Assembly (NCBI GenBank): GCA_019423745.1
Contig: JAHZAV010000023.1
Location: 1-41,691, forward strand
Source of the DNA: Lachnospiraceae bacterium
GTDB taxonomy: Bacteria; Bacillota; Clostridia; Lachnospirales; Lachnospiraceae
DNA length: 41,691 bases
Direction of reading: 5' to 3'
Shown here: positions 8,619 through 17,074 of the stretch, one piece after another
How the letters are laid out: every line of letters starts with the position of its first letter
Position numbering within the stretch: the stretch's first letter is position 1
Notes under the pieces: generated by a model
Told to the model about the DNA's origin: nothing
Databases searched by the model: none
The model's input: only the letters and a program-made list of their open reading frames with translations
Made by a program: the position numbers and the translations under genes

Positions 8619-9131
8619 ATGTTAAGTGAAAAAGTTTCACAGTTATTAAATACACAGGTGAATAAAGAATTTTATTCTGCTTATCTCTATCTAAGCTTTG
8701 CAAATTTCTATAAGGAACAGGGCTTGGACGGTTTTGCAAACTGGTATCAGATTCAGGCACAGGAAGAAAGAGACCATGCAATGCTTTTCATTCAGTACAT
8801 GCAGAATAATGACGTTCCTGTTACCTTCGAAGCGATAGATAAACCTTCTTCTTCCCTCTCCGAAAAAATGGATCCGCTGAAAGCAGGCTATGAACATGAA
8901 CAGTACGTAACCAAATTGATCCATACAATATATGAGGCAGCTTATGAGGCAAAAGATTTCCGCACAATGCAATTTCTTGACTGGTTTGTAAAAGAACAGG
9001 GTGAAGAAGAAACTAATGCTAGCGATCTTATCAAAAAAATGGAACTTTTTGGAGACGATGCGAAAAGTCTTTATATGCTGGATCAAGAACTGGGTGCAAG
9101 AGTATATTCTGCTCCATCTCTGACTTTATAA
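8619..9131 (+). CDS. ftnA: Non-heme ferritin
   Basis: The 170-residue protein is a full-length bacterial ferritin-like four-helix bundle. Ferroxidase ligands can be placed: Glu17 in NKEFYSAYLYL, Glu50 and His53 in QEERDHAM, Glu in EHEQY and the EQGEEE segment. Such proteins oxidise Fe(II) with oxygen or peroxide and store Fe(III) in a 24-subunit shell in the cytoplasm. AAAGGAG precedes the ATG. It is a single gene, divergent from the methyltransferase and convergent with niaR, with which it shares a strong terminator. Confidence 0.95.
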   Translation: MLSEKVSQLLNTQVNKEFYSAYLYLSFANFYKEQGLDGFANWYQIQAQEERDHAMLFIQYMQNNDVPVTFEAIDKPSSSLSEKMDPLKAGYEHEQYVTKLIHTIYEAAYEAKDFRTMQFLDWFVKEQGEEETNASDLIKKMELFGDDAKSLYMLDQELGARVYSAPSLTL

Positions 9132-9150
9132 TTATGATACAATACATACA

Positions 9151-9192
9151 AAAACAGAGAATGTAAGGAAAAAACCTTACATTCTCTGTTTT
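9151..9192. terminator. Bidirectional terminator between ferritin and niaR
   Basis: An 18-bp perfect stem (9151-9168 with 9175-9192) closes a six-A loop, with A-runs on one side and T-runs on the other. It can serve ferritin (plus) and niaR (minus); the niaR stop codon overlaps its edge. Confidence 0.92.
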
Positions 9193-9700
9193 AACATTCC
9201 ACAAGAAATCCCCTCTTTTTCAAATCCTTTTCTATCATATCCAAAGTCTCTTCACTATCGGCAGTAACCTTATGGTAATGGTAATTGGAAGTAATATTTT
9301 TTAGAGGACTTGATTTCCCTCTGTGTATATCTTCTACAAATTCAGCCGCTTTTCTTCTGGAATTAACATGAAGCGGCGCTTCCAGATGTCCATAAACTCT
9401 ATGATTTACCATTACATTTTCTACGCATCCTCCCAGATCCACAATAGCGCACAACTCCTCTTCCAACTGTTCATCTGTATGTTGCACTTTAAATACTCTG
9501 CTTACTTCAACAGAACCATTTAATATATATCCTCGATTGGTAGAAATAATATTATGCCCTGCAGCCCGGATCAGTGCAATATCCTGCACAATAACTTGAC
9601 GGCTTACCTGATAATCTTCTGCCAGCTTTTTCCCTGGAACCGGCGCTTTACTGTTACCTATCTGCCGGACAATTTTTTCTCTTCGCTCTGAACCAGTCAT
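9191..9700 (-). CDS. niaR: Niacin-responsive transcriptional repressor NiaR (3H domain)
   Basis: The 169-residue protein has an N-terminal HTH_11 domain (residues ~5-60, with DYQVSRQVIVQDIALIRAAG) and a C-terminal 3H domain with the namesake histidines in HRVYGHLEAPLHV and in NYHYHKV. In Firmicutes NiaR (YrxA) binds nicotinic acid with a metal ion and represses NAD synthesis or niacin uptake genes. No such target lies in this window; the divergent neighbour is the biotin transporter gene bioY. GGAGGT stands 10 nt before the ATG. Identity as NiaR rather than another 3H protein is well supported. Confidence 0.9.
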   Translation of the reverse strand: MTGSERREKIVRQIGNSKAPVPGKKLAEDYQVSRQVIVQDIALIRAAGHNIISTNRGYILNGSVEVSRVFKVQHTDEQLEEELCAIVDLGGCVENVMVNHRVYGHLEAPLHVNSRRKAAEFVEDIHRGKSSPLKNITSNYHYHKVTADSEETLDMIEKDLKKRGFLVEC

Positions 9701-9757
9701 TTCTTATATTACCTCCATACTTGTGGTAGATATCTGTTATATATTTAAACTTCAATT

Positions 9758-9766
9758 ATTATACCA
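9758..9766 (-). promoter_or_regulatory. Extended -10 promoter of niaR
   Basis: On the minus strand TGG directly precedes a perfect TATAAT (9758-9763), an extended -10 element, with only a weak T-rich -35. It lies about 55 nt upstream of the niaR start. Confidence 0.5.
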
Positions 9767-9814
9767 CATCGTACTTTTTTAGAAAACCTTACCCTGGCGA
9801 AAGCTTTGGTTTTC

Positions 9815-9843
9815 TTGACAAGTCTACCTGCCACTTTTATAAT
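9815..9843 (+). promoter_or_regulatory. Perfect-consensus sigma-A promoter of bioY
   Basis: TTGACA (9815-9820), exactly 17 nt, and TATAAT (9838-9843) match the consensus at every position. Such a promoter should be strong unless repressed. An 8-bp inverted repeat (9781-9788 with 9808-9815) touches its upstream end. Confidence 0.88.
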
Positions 9844-9864
9844 ATAGTTCGTTACCGTTCAACC

Positions 9865-9881
9865 GTATGCAAAATGCATAC
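9865..9881. promoter_or_regulatory. Palindrome in the bioY leader, possible operator
   Basis: GTATGC and GCATAC flank AAAAT, forming a 17-bp inverted repeat at about +15 to +31 from the expected start of transcription. Its position fits a repressor site or a leader hairpin. I do not recognise a canonical BirA site here, so the cognate protein is unknown. Confidence 0.45.
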
Positions 9882-9905
9882 TTTCTAATAAGCAGGTGCA
9901 TCATC

Positions 9906-10508
9906 TTGAAAGAATACCCACAGGAAAAAATACTACAAAAGCCAAAACAAAAAGTACAGCAGCTTACTTTATGCGGACTTTTTACGGCATTGACTGCTAT
10001 TGGCGCATTTATCCAGATTACCCTCCCTTTAGAGCCTTTTCCAATGCATTTTACACTGCAATTTTTCTTTTCCTTGCTTTCCGGGTTTGTACTAGGAGGA
10101 AAACTTGGATCTTTAAGCGTAGGTATATATCTTCTCATTGGTTTATCGGGAATACCTGTTTTTGCATCAGGCGGCGGTCCATCCTATCTTCTGAAACCAA
10201 CTTTTGGATTTTTGTTAGGGTTTCTCTTTGCTGCCGGTATTACCGGATGGTTGTACGAAAAATTTCTCCCTCAAAAAATATGGGGATATCTTTTAATTTC
10301 AACTGCTGGTTTTGCAGTGATGTATCTTTCCGGCAACCTGTATTTCTATTTTGTCAGTAACTATGTTATACATATTCCAGTATCCTGGAAACTTGTTCTT
10401 ATAAACTGTTTTCTTATCACTGCTGCCGGCGATTATCTTTTATGCATCCTGGCTTCTATTACTGCCAGACGAATTATTATCCTGAAAAATACAATGCTTT
10501 CCAACTGA
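9906..10508 (+). CDS. bioY: Biotin transporter S component BioY
   Basis: The ~200-residue very hydrophobic protein has about six membrane helices and BioY family blocks: LTALTAIGAFIQI near the start, then LSGFVLGGKLGSLSV and LIGLSGIPVFASGGGPSYLL, followed by PTFGFLLGF. BioY binds biotin and works alone or with a shared ECF energising module. The TTG at 9906 is chosen because AGCAGGTG lies 7 nt upstream; the in-frame ATG at 9867 has no ribosome site and lies within the leader palindrome. It is a single gene between its strong promoter and terminator. A shared ECF AAT module would have to come from elsewhere, since the ECF operon at 18.5-21.3 kb has its own S component. Confidence 0.9.
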   Translation: MKEYPQEKILQKPKQKVQQLTLCGLFTALTAIGAFIQITLPLEPFPMHFTLQFFFSLLSGFVLGGKLGSLSVGIYLLIGLSGIPVFASGGGPSYLLKPTFGFLLGFLFAAGITGWLYEKFLPQKIWGYLLISTAGFAVMYLSGNLYFYFVSNYVIHIPVSWKLVLINCFLITAAGDYLLCILASITARRIIILKNTMLSN

Positions 10509-10537
10509 ACTGCATTCAGATTGGAAGGCATTTTTTT
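10494..10537 (+). terminator. bioY terminator
   Basis: An 11-bp stem (10494-10504 with 10521-10531, one G-T pair) extended by CTGAA/TTCAG inside is followed by seven T. It overlaps the last codons of bioY. Confidence 0.9.
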
Positions 10538-10633
10538 ACACATTATTTTCACATTTCAAACAAGTCTCTTACACATTTATTTCTTATACTAATACCAATT
10601 TTTCAACAAACTTAACTATCTAAAGGAGGTCCT

Positions 10634-12226
10634 ATGTACATTATTAAACATGCAATAAGGAGTATTTCCCGCTCCAAAGGCAGAAGCTTCCTGATTGGAA
10701 CTATTATATTTGTGATTTCTGCCTCATCCTGTATTGCCCTTTCTATCCGGGCTGCTGCCCATACCGCGGAAGAAACTGCTCTGGATGGATTAACGATTAC
10801 TGCCCAGATCAGCGCCAATCGCCAGAAAATGATGGAAAGTGCTGACAATCAGGAAAACCGGAAGGAAGCTCTTGGAACTATAAAGGAGCTGACTTTGGAA
10901 GAACTGGAACTATATGCTGAAGCTGAAAGTGTTAAAAGCTTTTATTATACTGCTTCTGCTTCTGTAAATGGTTCTTCTCTTGAGCCAATAGATTCCACTG
11001 GAGTTTCCGATCAGGGTTCCGATACATCTTCAGACACTTCAAAATCCAGTGATTCGCCTGATGGACAGCAAAATATGCCGGAAGAAGCAGGCGCCAGGCC
11101 AGGCGGTGGAAAAATGGGTACCCAGGGAGATTTTACCATCACTGGATACAGCTCTGATGAAGCAATGACTTCATTTTTAAACGGCACTGAAAGCATAAAA
11201 TCAGGAACTATGTTTGCTGAATCCACAGATGATGCTTCCTGCGTTATCAGTGAAGAACTGGCTACTTATAATGATCTTTCTGTTGGTGATACTATTACCC
11301 TTGCAAATCCCAATAACGAGGAGGAAACGTATACTCTTACGATTAGCGGTATATACACTTCTATAAACAATGGCAATTCTTTTTCCAACATGATGAGAGG
11401 TTTTTCAACTGCTGCTGATACCGCAAATCAAATCTACGTAAGCTATCAAACATTGGAGACCCTCAGTAATTCCTGGACCTCTCTTCAGACTATGTTAAAC
11501 GGAACTTATACTTTTACTGACTCCGAAGACTACGAAGACTTCCAGGATGAGGCATATGAACTGGGGCTTAGTGAAGATTATACCATTTCTTCTACAGATC
11601 TTGATTCCTATGAGCAAAGCATTGAGCCATTACAAAATTTAAGCAAATATGCCGGATATTTTCTAATTGTTATTTTGCTTATCGGCGGCATTATCCTGAT
11701 AGTGCTCAATATTTTTAACATCCGGGAAAGAAAATACGAGATTGGTGTTCTTTCTGCCATCGGTATGAAAAAGCACAAAATATCCCTGCAATTTCTTACA
11801 GAACTTTTATGCATTACATTTTGCTCTTTAATCATAGGCGCCGGGGTGGGAGCTGTATCTTCGGTACCTCTTACCAATGTCCTCCTTTCACAACAAGTAG
11901 AGAACAGTGCCGCTGCTTCTCAGGAACAAACTGCACACTTTGGGCGGGAACCAGGCAGTGACAGTCACATATCCGATCCCACAGATACCTTCTCGGAGAG
12001 CAGCGAAATTCCTGAAGACATACCCGACCAGCAAAGCAGCAACTTGGATGGACAAATTATAAACGGCATGACCAGCTACATTGACAGTGTATCATCTGCT
12101 ACCAATTTTATCGTCATTATAGAATTAGTTGGAATAGGTCTTTTGCTCACTGCAATTTCTGGTCTTACAGCTATTGTATTTATTATGCGTTATGATCCGC
12201 TTAGAATTCTAAGCAGCCGCGACTAG
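10634..12226 (+). CDS. MacB/FtsX-type ABC transporter permease
   Basis: The 530-residue protein has one N-terminal helix (~18-40), a large extracellular domain (~45-335), then helices at ~341-361, ~388-412 and ~491-517. This is the FtsX/MacB four-helix layout. The cytoplasmic IRERKYEIGVLSAIGMKK segment (~363-380) is the family coupling signature. Two unusual low-complexity stretches, rich in Ser, Asp, Glu and Pro, lie at ~113-165 and ~420-475; the second enlarges the normally short loop before the last helix. AAAGGAGGT precedes the ATG. It is followed after 14 nt by its ATPase. Such pairs export peptides or lipoproteins or sense envelope-active antibiotics; the substrate is not evident. Confidence 0.9.
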   Translation: MYIIKHAIRSISRSKGRSFLIGTIIFVISASSCIALSIRAAAHTAEETALDGLTITAQISANRQKMMESADNQENRKEALGTIKELTLEELELYAEAESVKSFYYTASASVNGSSLEPIDSTGVSDQGSDTSSDTSKSSDSPDGQQNMPEEAGARPGGGKMGTQGDFTITGYSSDEAMTSFLNGTESIKSGTMFAESTDDASCVISEELATYNDLSVGDTITLANPNNEEETYTLTISGIYTSINNGNSFSNMMRGFSTAADTANQIYVSYQTLETLSNSWTSLQTMLNGTYTFTDSEDYEDFQDEAYELGLSEDYTISSTDLDSYEQSIEPLQNLSKYAGYFLIVILLIGGIILIVLNIFNIRERKYEIGVLSAIGMKKHKISLQFLTELLCITFCSLIIGAGVGAVSSVPLTNVLLSQQVENSAAASQEQTAHFGREPGSDSHISDPTDTFSESSEIPEDIPDQQSSNLDGQIINGMTSYIDSVSSATNFIVIIELVGIGLLLTAISGLTAIVFIMRYDPLRILSSRD

Positions 12227-12240
12227 CAAAGGAGGACTAT

Positions 12241-12885
12241 ATGAATCATATATTAGAACTTTCAAATATATCATTCCAATACACTAAAAACGGAAAACAG
12301 GTACTTTCCAATCTTTCCTATTCCTTTGAAAAAGGTAACATGTACGCTATTGTAGGAAAGTCTGGTGCTGGAAAGACAACCCTATTATCACTTTTATCAG
12401 GACTTGCATCCCCTACTAGCGGACAGGTTCTTTTAAATGGCACTGATATTGCCCAGATAGACCGCTGTCATTTCCGAAGCCATGATATCGGTGTTATTTT
12501 CCAAAATTTTAATCTTCTTCCTAAACTTACTGCACTAGAAAATGTCCTTTTATCTATGGATATTTCCGGCTGCAAATATGAAAATAAAGAAAAAACAGCT
12601 ATGGATATTTTAAGAAAAGTATCTTTAGATGAAGAAGAGGCTAATAGACGTATTCTTAAACTTTCCGGAGGCCAGCAACAGCGGGTAGCCATCGCACGGG
12701 CATTGTCTTATAATCCTCAGATCATCCTGGCTGACGAGCCTACCGGAAATCTTGATATGGATACTCAAAGTGAGATCATAAATATTTTTCTTCAGCTGGC
12801 CCATGAGGAAAACAGATGTGTAATACTTGTAACCCATTCTCCACAGGTTGCTGAAGCAGCCGATGAAATCTATCGGCTGCAATAA
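12241..12885 (+). CDS. MacB/LolD-type ABC transporter ATP-binding protein
   Basis: The 214-residue ATPase shows Walker A GKSGAGKTT (~39-47), Q-loop VIFQNFNLL, signature LSGGQQQR, Walker B ILADEPTGNLD and the switch His in VTHS. The ADEPTGNLD form is typical of the LolD/MacB/BceA subfamily, which works with FtsX-type permeases such as the preceding gene. Spacing is 14 nt with AAAGGAGG before the ATG, so the pair forms an operon. No two-component system lies beside it, unlike many bacitracin-type modules. A 9-bp hairpin at 12856-12880 inside the 3' end lacks a U-run. Confidence 0.93.
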   Translation: MNHILELSNISFQYTKNGKQVLSNLSYSFEKGNMYAIVGKSGAGKTTLLSLLSGLASPTSGQVLLNGTDIAQIDRCHFRSHDIGVIFQNFNLLPKLTALENVLLSMDISGCKYENKEKTAMDILRKVSLDEEEANRRILKLSGGQQQRVAIARALSYNPQIILADEPTGNLDMDTQSEIINIFLQLAHEENRCVILVTHSPQVAEAADEIYRLQ

Positions 12886-12901
12886 AATGTTTTCGGTTTC
12901 C

Positions 12902-14425
12902 TTATTGTTGTCTTTTGATTTTGCGAGAGGTAGTTTTCTCGAATTCCACCTCTCGTATTTTCAAATTATATATCCTTTTATATGACGGCGCGCTTCGATT
13001 ATAGTCATCAATTAGTTTCTGAAGTTCTGATTTTATATCTTTAATATGTTTCTTTTTCACATATTCTTCATTTGGAAATATTTCTGCTTCTATCACTCCA
13101 TTACATTCTCTCACTAAAATTTCCTGCACGATGCGACTTTCGCTTAATTTATTTTCCAACTCCTCAGGGGATACATTCTCTCCATTTTTGGTAATGATCA
13201 GATTTTTCTTTCTCCCGGTCAGAAACACAAATCCATCCTCATCCACATAACCAAGATCCCCTGTTTTCAGCCACCCATCCTGCAGTGTTTCTCTGGTTTC
13301 ATCCGGCATTTTGTAATATCCTTGCATAACACTGCTTCCTTTTACCCATAGTTCCCCATCTACAGTCTTTGCTTCGCAGTTTGGAAAAAGCTTACCCACA
13401 CTTTCTTTTTTTATATTCCAGCTTACATTATTACTGATGACGGGTGAACATTCTGTCATTCCATATCCCTGTAATAACGCAATTCCATACCGTTCAAAAA
13501 GATCAATATAGTCAGGATTCAAATACGCTCCTCCGCTGTAGATTGTGTGAAGCTGTTTTCCAAACACTTTTGCCTTCACAATAGCCGGCGGAATCAAAGC
13601 GGTATCTTCCAGTTTTCTTGCCAACGTTTCAATCATAAGGGGAACCATTAAGATTATTTCAGGTTTAAACAGTTTCATATTTTTAGCGACTCTCATAAGT
13701 GAATCATTGATACATATCACCGCACCTACGGAAATCCCTTTTAAAATATCCATACTTAGACAGTATGCGTGATGGATGGGAAGAACAGAAAGGAGTACCG
13801 TTTTCTCTGGAATCTTCATATCCAGACAGGTGGCATTTTCCGCCATATTTCTATGTGTCAGCATCACACCTTTACTTTTCCCCGTGGTTCCGGACGTAAA
13901 CATTATTGTACAAAGCTCATCCGGCTTAGGCTCTCCCTGGAAAACACCTCGATTTTCCTTTAAAAGCTGTGATAAAGAACTTCTCTTATCGCTTTCTGTA
14001 TCTCCCCTGTTTTCTTTTTGCATAGATATAATGTGTTGCAATTTGGAACATTTTTGTCCTGCCATTTCCTGTACATCCATGCGGCAGTCATCTGCCACCA
14101 GTACCGTAACATCTGCACGGTCAATCAGTTCGCATACTTCATCTGCCGGAAGTGAGGCATCCAGCGGCACAGCTACGCTTCCACTGTTCACAGTACCTAA
14201 ATAGGTAACCAGCCATTCATAACTTGTCTTTCCAATCACAGCCACATGATTTCCCCGGTTACCTAACCTTTCAAGTACCCGGGAAAAAGCTTCACTGTCC
14301 TCCTTCAACTGAGTATATGTCTTGGATACAATCTCGTTTTTTCCAACCTTATATCGTACCGCATCATCAGCACCAAATTTTTCTTCTGCATATGCCAGTA
14401 TTTCACGAATTGTAGTGCAAACCAT
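12902..14425 (-). CDS. Stand-alone AMP-forming acyl/aminoacyl ligase (adenylation enzyme)
   Basis: The 507-residue enzyme has the full ANL-family motif set: FTSGTTGKSKGVM (~176-188), the GYGMTE motif (~320-325), TGDLGYVDEDGF (~388-399), the GRKK hinge (~404-407) and a C-terminal TTSRKIKR with the likely catalytic Lys near residue 502. It should activate a carboxylic acid as an acyl-AMP and pass it to a thiol. The discrete carrier protein gene is 17 nt upstream, so the carrier's phosphopantetheine arm is the likely acceptor rather than CoA. It is the last gene of the scp2-hydrolase-condensation-ACP-ligase operon. Substrate (fatty, aryl or amino acid) cannot be read with confidence. Confidence 0.9.
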   Translation of the reverse strand: MVCTTIREILAYAEEKFGADDAVRYKVGKNEIVSKTYTQLKEDSEAFSRVLERLGNRGNHVAVIGKTSYEWLVTYLGTVNSGSVAVPLDASLPADEVCELIDRADVTVLVADDCRMDVQEMAGQKCSKLQHIISMQKENRGDTESDKRSSLSQLLKENRGVFQGEPKPDELCTIMFTSGTTGKSKGVMLTHRNMAENATCLDMKIPEKTVLLSVLPIHHAYCLSMDILKGISVGAVICINDSLMRVAKNMKLFKPEIILMVPLMIETLARKLEDTALIPPAIVKAKVFGKQLHTIYSGGAYLNPDYIDLFERYGIALLQGYGMTECSPVISNNVSWNIKKESVGKLFPNCEAKTVDGELWVKGSSVMQGYYKMPDETRETLQDGWLKTGDLGYVDEDGFVFLTGRKKNLIITKNGENVSPEELENKLSESRIVQEILVRECNGVIEAEIFPNEEYVKKKHIKDIKSELQKLIDDYNRSAPSYKRIYNLKIREVEFEKTTSRKIKRQQ

Positions 14426-14442
14426 TTTCCTGATCCTCTCTC

Positions 14443-14676
14443 CTAATTTCCTGCTGTCAGCTTTTCCAGATAATCCACTGCTTCTTGTACAGTGCGAATA
14501 TCTGCCGCCTCTGTCTGTTCAATTTCCACGTCAAATTCTTCTTCGATTTCACCTAACATGCTCATAAAGTCAAAAGATGTAAACCCAAGATCTTCAATAA
14601 AACGGGATTCCGGATGAACATTTTCTGGTTCTACCTCTACATATTCACAAATAATGTTTGCTATCTTTTCAATCAT
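14443..14676 (-). CDS. Discrete acyl carrier protein
   Basis: This 77-residue acidic protein has the carrier-protein fold with the phosphopantetheine attachment Ser in EDLGFTSFDFM (Ser34 from the chosen start). The start at 14676 is preferred because GAGGAGA lies about 6 nt upstream; the ATG at 14694 has none. It sits between the condensation-type gene (28 nt) and the adenylation ligase (17 nt). It therefore probably serves this pathway and not housekeeping fatty-acid synthesis. A phosphopantetheinyl transferase is not in the window. Confidence 0.92.
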   Translation of the reverse strand: MIEKIANIICEYVEVEPENVHPESRFIEDLGFTSFDFMSMLGEIEEEFDVEIEQTEAADIRTVQEAVDYLEKLTAGN

Positions 14677-14704
14677 TTTCTCTCCTCTTTCCATCTATTT
14701 ATTT

Positions 14705-16108
14705 CTATATCAACTTAATAATTTCTCCAATTTTAAGATCTGGATTTTCTATTCCTTTAAACATGATTTTGCAGAGATAATAATACAAGTATTCCAGGTC
14801 GTCTTTTGATACTGCTTTTACTTGATGTTCAAAATTAAAATCCAGACCATTATCTTCCGGTCTATGCATAACCGTAAGGTACATTGCCTGTGTTGTTGCC
14901 CCGTTGGGGTACCATTTTGTTTTATATTTTATATCTCCCAGCTGCTCCAAACCTTTTTCTTTCAATGTCATTGGCTGATAGGTAAGAGACATAGGTTCAT
15001 AGGTAAGTCCCTGTTCATGCGGATATTGTTTTGCCCGATGAGCAAAATATTCAACCGGATCATAGTTTGCATGACGGAAATATTCATTTTGTTTATCCCG
15101 AATCTCATAGATTCCTTCCAAAAAAGTCTTTTCTTCCGGTATAATGGTCCGAAATGGGAAGGAGTGTATCCTTGTGCCCCCTGACTTTTTCTCTTTTAGT
15201 GTCGCTCTCCTTGCAATGGCCATATTGATAGACACATCGTCATTTCCATTCATTTTCTGAAAATACGTCCGAATTCCCATTAACAACAGGCAGGCCAAGG
15301 ATACGTGTTTTTCTTCACAAAATGTCATCAATCTCTTTGTTGGCTCTTCTTCCAGGTGAAAAATATCAATAGCAGAGTCTACCGAATCGGACGTATTAAA
15401 AGCTGCCCTAAGAGTTGGATCCTTATATTTCTTTCTTGCATCCTCAAGTTTCCCCCTGCCACGAAGACCATTGTATATTGGTTCTGACTCTTCTATAATC
15501 TTTTCAAAGAATTCTCTATCTCTTTGCTGTGCTTTGCTTCCAGCTTCATAAGCAAGATCTTTCTGAATCTGTTCAATATAAGAAGCCATATCCTTTGGGT
15601 AAGGAACTCCTTCATATTTTGCATTACAGTACAATTCAATGACATCTTTTAAAAAGCAGATCAAAGATTGTGCATCCAATGTCGTATGATCTCCAAGAAG
15701 GTATATTCCGTTATATCCATCTGGCATATGAATCATAACAATACGATTCATGGGGGAATCCTGAAATTTAAAAGGTACGCGGGTCCAGGCTTTCATCTCC
15801 TCTTCTGCTTCTTCCATTGTCATTCCTGAAAAATCTACAAATTCAATTTCTCTTTCCTCTTTGTCCACAATGTACTGATAGCAATTCCCCTCTTTATCCT
15901 TGGCAAATCGTATACGCATTCCTTCGCTTCGCTCATAAGCTTTATAAATAGCCTGCTTCAGCACATCCCAATCAATGTCTGTTCCTATTGTCAGGCTTGT
16001 TCCAATATTTAAAACCTCTTTTTTCGGGCATTTATCCCGGTAAAAAAAATGAAATTTTTGTGCAGCAGTCAATGGATATACTGGGTATCCTTTTCGTTTT
16101 CTCATCAT
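14705..16108 (-). CDS. Stand-alone condensation-domain-type acyltransferase
   Basis: The 467-residue protein matches the NRPS condensation / acyltransferase superfamily. YPLTAAQKFHFF (~11-22) corresponds to motif C1, RSEGMRIRF (~60-68) to C2, and DHTTLDAQS (~140-148) to the catalytic HxxxD motif with His141 and Asp145. The first His of the usual HH pair is Asp. GGTRIHSFPFRTIIP resembles C5. It should transfer an acyl or aminoacyl group from a carrier thioester to an amine, alcohol or second carrier. Its ATG overlaps the stop of the hydrolase gene (ATGA), and a GGAGGAG site precedes it. The discrete ACP follows. Product unknown. Confidence 0.85.
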   Translation of the reverse strand: MMRKRKGYPVYPLTAAQKFHFFYRDKCPKKEVLNIGTSLTIGTDIDWDVLKQAIYKAYERSEGMRIRFAKDKEGNCYQYIVDKEEREIEFVDFSGMTMEEAEEEMKAWTRVPFKFQDSPMNRIVMIHMPDGYNGIYLLGDHTTLDAQSLICFLKDVIELYCNAKYEGVPYPKDMASYIEQIQKDLAYEAGSKAQQRDREFFEKIIEESEPIYNGLRGRGKLEDARKKYKDPTLRAAFNTSDSVDSAIDIFHLEEEPTKRLMTFCEEKHVSLACLLLMGIRTYFQKMNGNDDVSINMAIARRATLKEKKSGGTRIHSFPFRTIIPEEKTFLEGIYEIRDKQNEYFRHANYDPVEYFAHRAKQYPHEQGLTYEPMSLTYQPMTLKEKGLEQLGDIKYKTKWYPNGATTQAMYLTVMHRPEDNGLDFNFEHQVKAVSKDDLEYLYYYLCKIMFKGIENPDLKIGEIIKLI

Positions 16109-17049
16109 TTTATAACTCCTCCTATGAATGAATCGAGCGCCTTTTCATACATTTCTCTTTCCTTGTAATAACTTTCTGCATGTCCAGCTCCAGGTACAAT
16201 CAGTTTAAATTTCACCGCTCCATAGTTTTCATAAATTTCTTCACACATAGAACATGGAACAAATGTATCTTTTTCTCCATGAATCAAAAGTGCCGGAACT
16301 TTTGCTTTTCTTACCTCCCGAGCAGCATTGCACTCATCCAGTCCATATCCTGCCCTACGCTTGTTTATCCGGTCAGCAAGCGGAATCATAGGAAATGCCG
16401 GAAGATGATACATGGTTTTCAACACATGTTTAAATACATATTTCGGTGATGTAAAACCACAATCTGATACCACTGCCTTTACCTGCTGAGGAAGTTCAAG
16501 CCCTGTTGCCATCAATACAGTGGCACCTCCCATAGATGTCCCGTGAAGCAAAATCTGTACCTCTTCTCCCGCTTCTTTTATCATCCACCGGATCCATTCC
16601 AACGCATCCCACCGATCTGCACATCCAAACCCTATGTATTCTCCTTCACTCTGTCCATGTGCACGCTCATCTACAAGTAGCATCCGAAACCCTTTTTCCA
16701 GATAGTATTTTGAAAGCCCGATATAATCACTCATCCCTTTGCTTGTATAGCCGTGAAAACAGATTACTGCCTTATTCCCTTCTTCTCCTTTAAAATAAGT
16801 TCCATGTAGCTTTAGCCCATCTTTTGACTGAATATAGACATCTTTATAAGGCTGTGCCAGCATCCACTTTTTTCTGGCTTTCATAAAAGATTCATACTGC
16901 TGCCAATCCGTTCCCGACATCTTAATCGTCCGTTCTGTCTTGGCCTGTGACCGCTTCATGGTCCGCCGATAGAAATAAGCGGTTCCACCTAACCCGGCAG
17001 ATGCCAGGCTAAATAATGCTGCTGCCGCTGTTTTAAGTCCTCGCTTCAT
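16105..17049 (-). CDS. Membrane-anchored alpha/beta hydrolase
   Basis: The 314-residue protein begins with a basic stretch and a hydrophobic segment (~5-27), then an alpha/beta hydrolase domain. The nucleophile elbow is HGTSMGG (Ser172), the acid lies in HGEKDTF (Asp261) and the catalytic His in GAGHAES (His290). The N-terminal segment looks like an uncleaved signal anchor. I chose the ATG at 17049, with GGTGA upstream, over a TTG at 17106 that would overlap the previous gene. In this operon it may act as thioesterase, esterase or lipase that releases or trims the acyl product; this is inference from context. The stop overlaps the next start. Confidence 0.88.
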   Translation of the reverse strand: MKRGLKTAAAALFSLASAGLGGTAYFYRRTMKRSQAKTERTIKMSGTDWQQYESFMKARKKWMLAQPYKDVYIQSKDGLKLHGTYFKGEEGNKAVICFHGYTSKGMSDYIGLSKYYLEKGFRMLLVDERAHGQSEGEYIGFGCADRWDALEWIRWMIKEAGEEVQILLHGTSMGGATVLMATGLELPQQVKAVVSDCGFTSPKYVFKHVLKTMYHLPAFPMIPLADRINKRRAGYGLDECNAAREVRKAKVPALLIHGEKDTFVPCSMCEEIYENYGAVKFKLIVPGAGHAESYYKEREMYEKALDSFIGGVIK

Positions 17050-17074
17050 TTTTTCACCGATCCTTTTCCAGTTT

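Noticed and set aside
9781..9815. AGAAAACC/GGTTTTCT inverted repeat as a niaR or bioY terminator
   Set aside because: It lies between divergent genes and upstream of both promoters or overlapping one, so no transcript would need to end there; it may be incidental.
9720..9905. NiaR or BirA operator in the niaR-bioY gap
   Set aside because: I could not match the known consensus of either with confidence; only an unassigned palindrome is reported.
12856..12880. 9-bp hairpin as terminator of the MacB-type ATPase gene
   Set aside because: It lies inside the coding sequence and no U-run follows on either strand, so it is at best a weak end signal.
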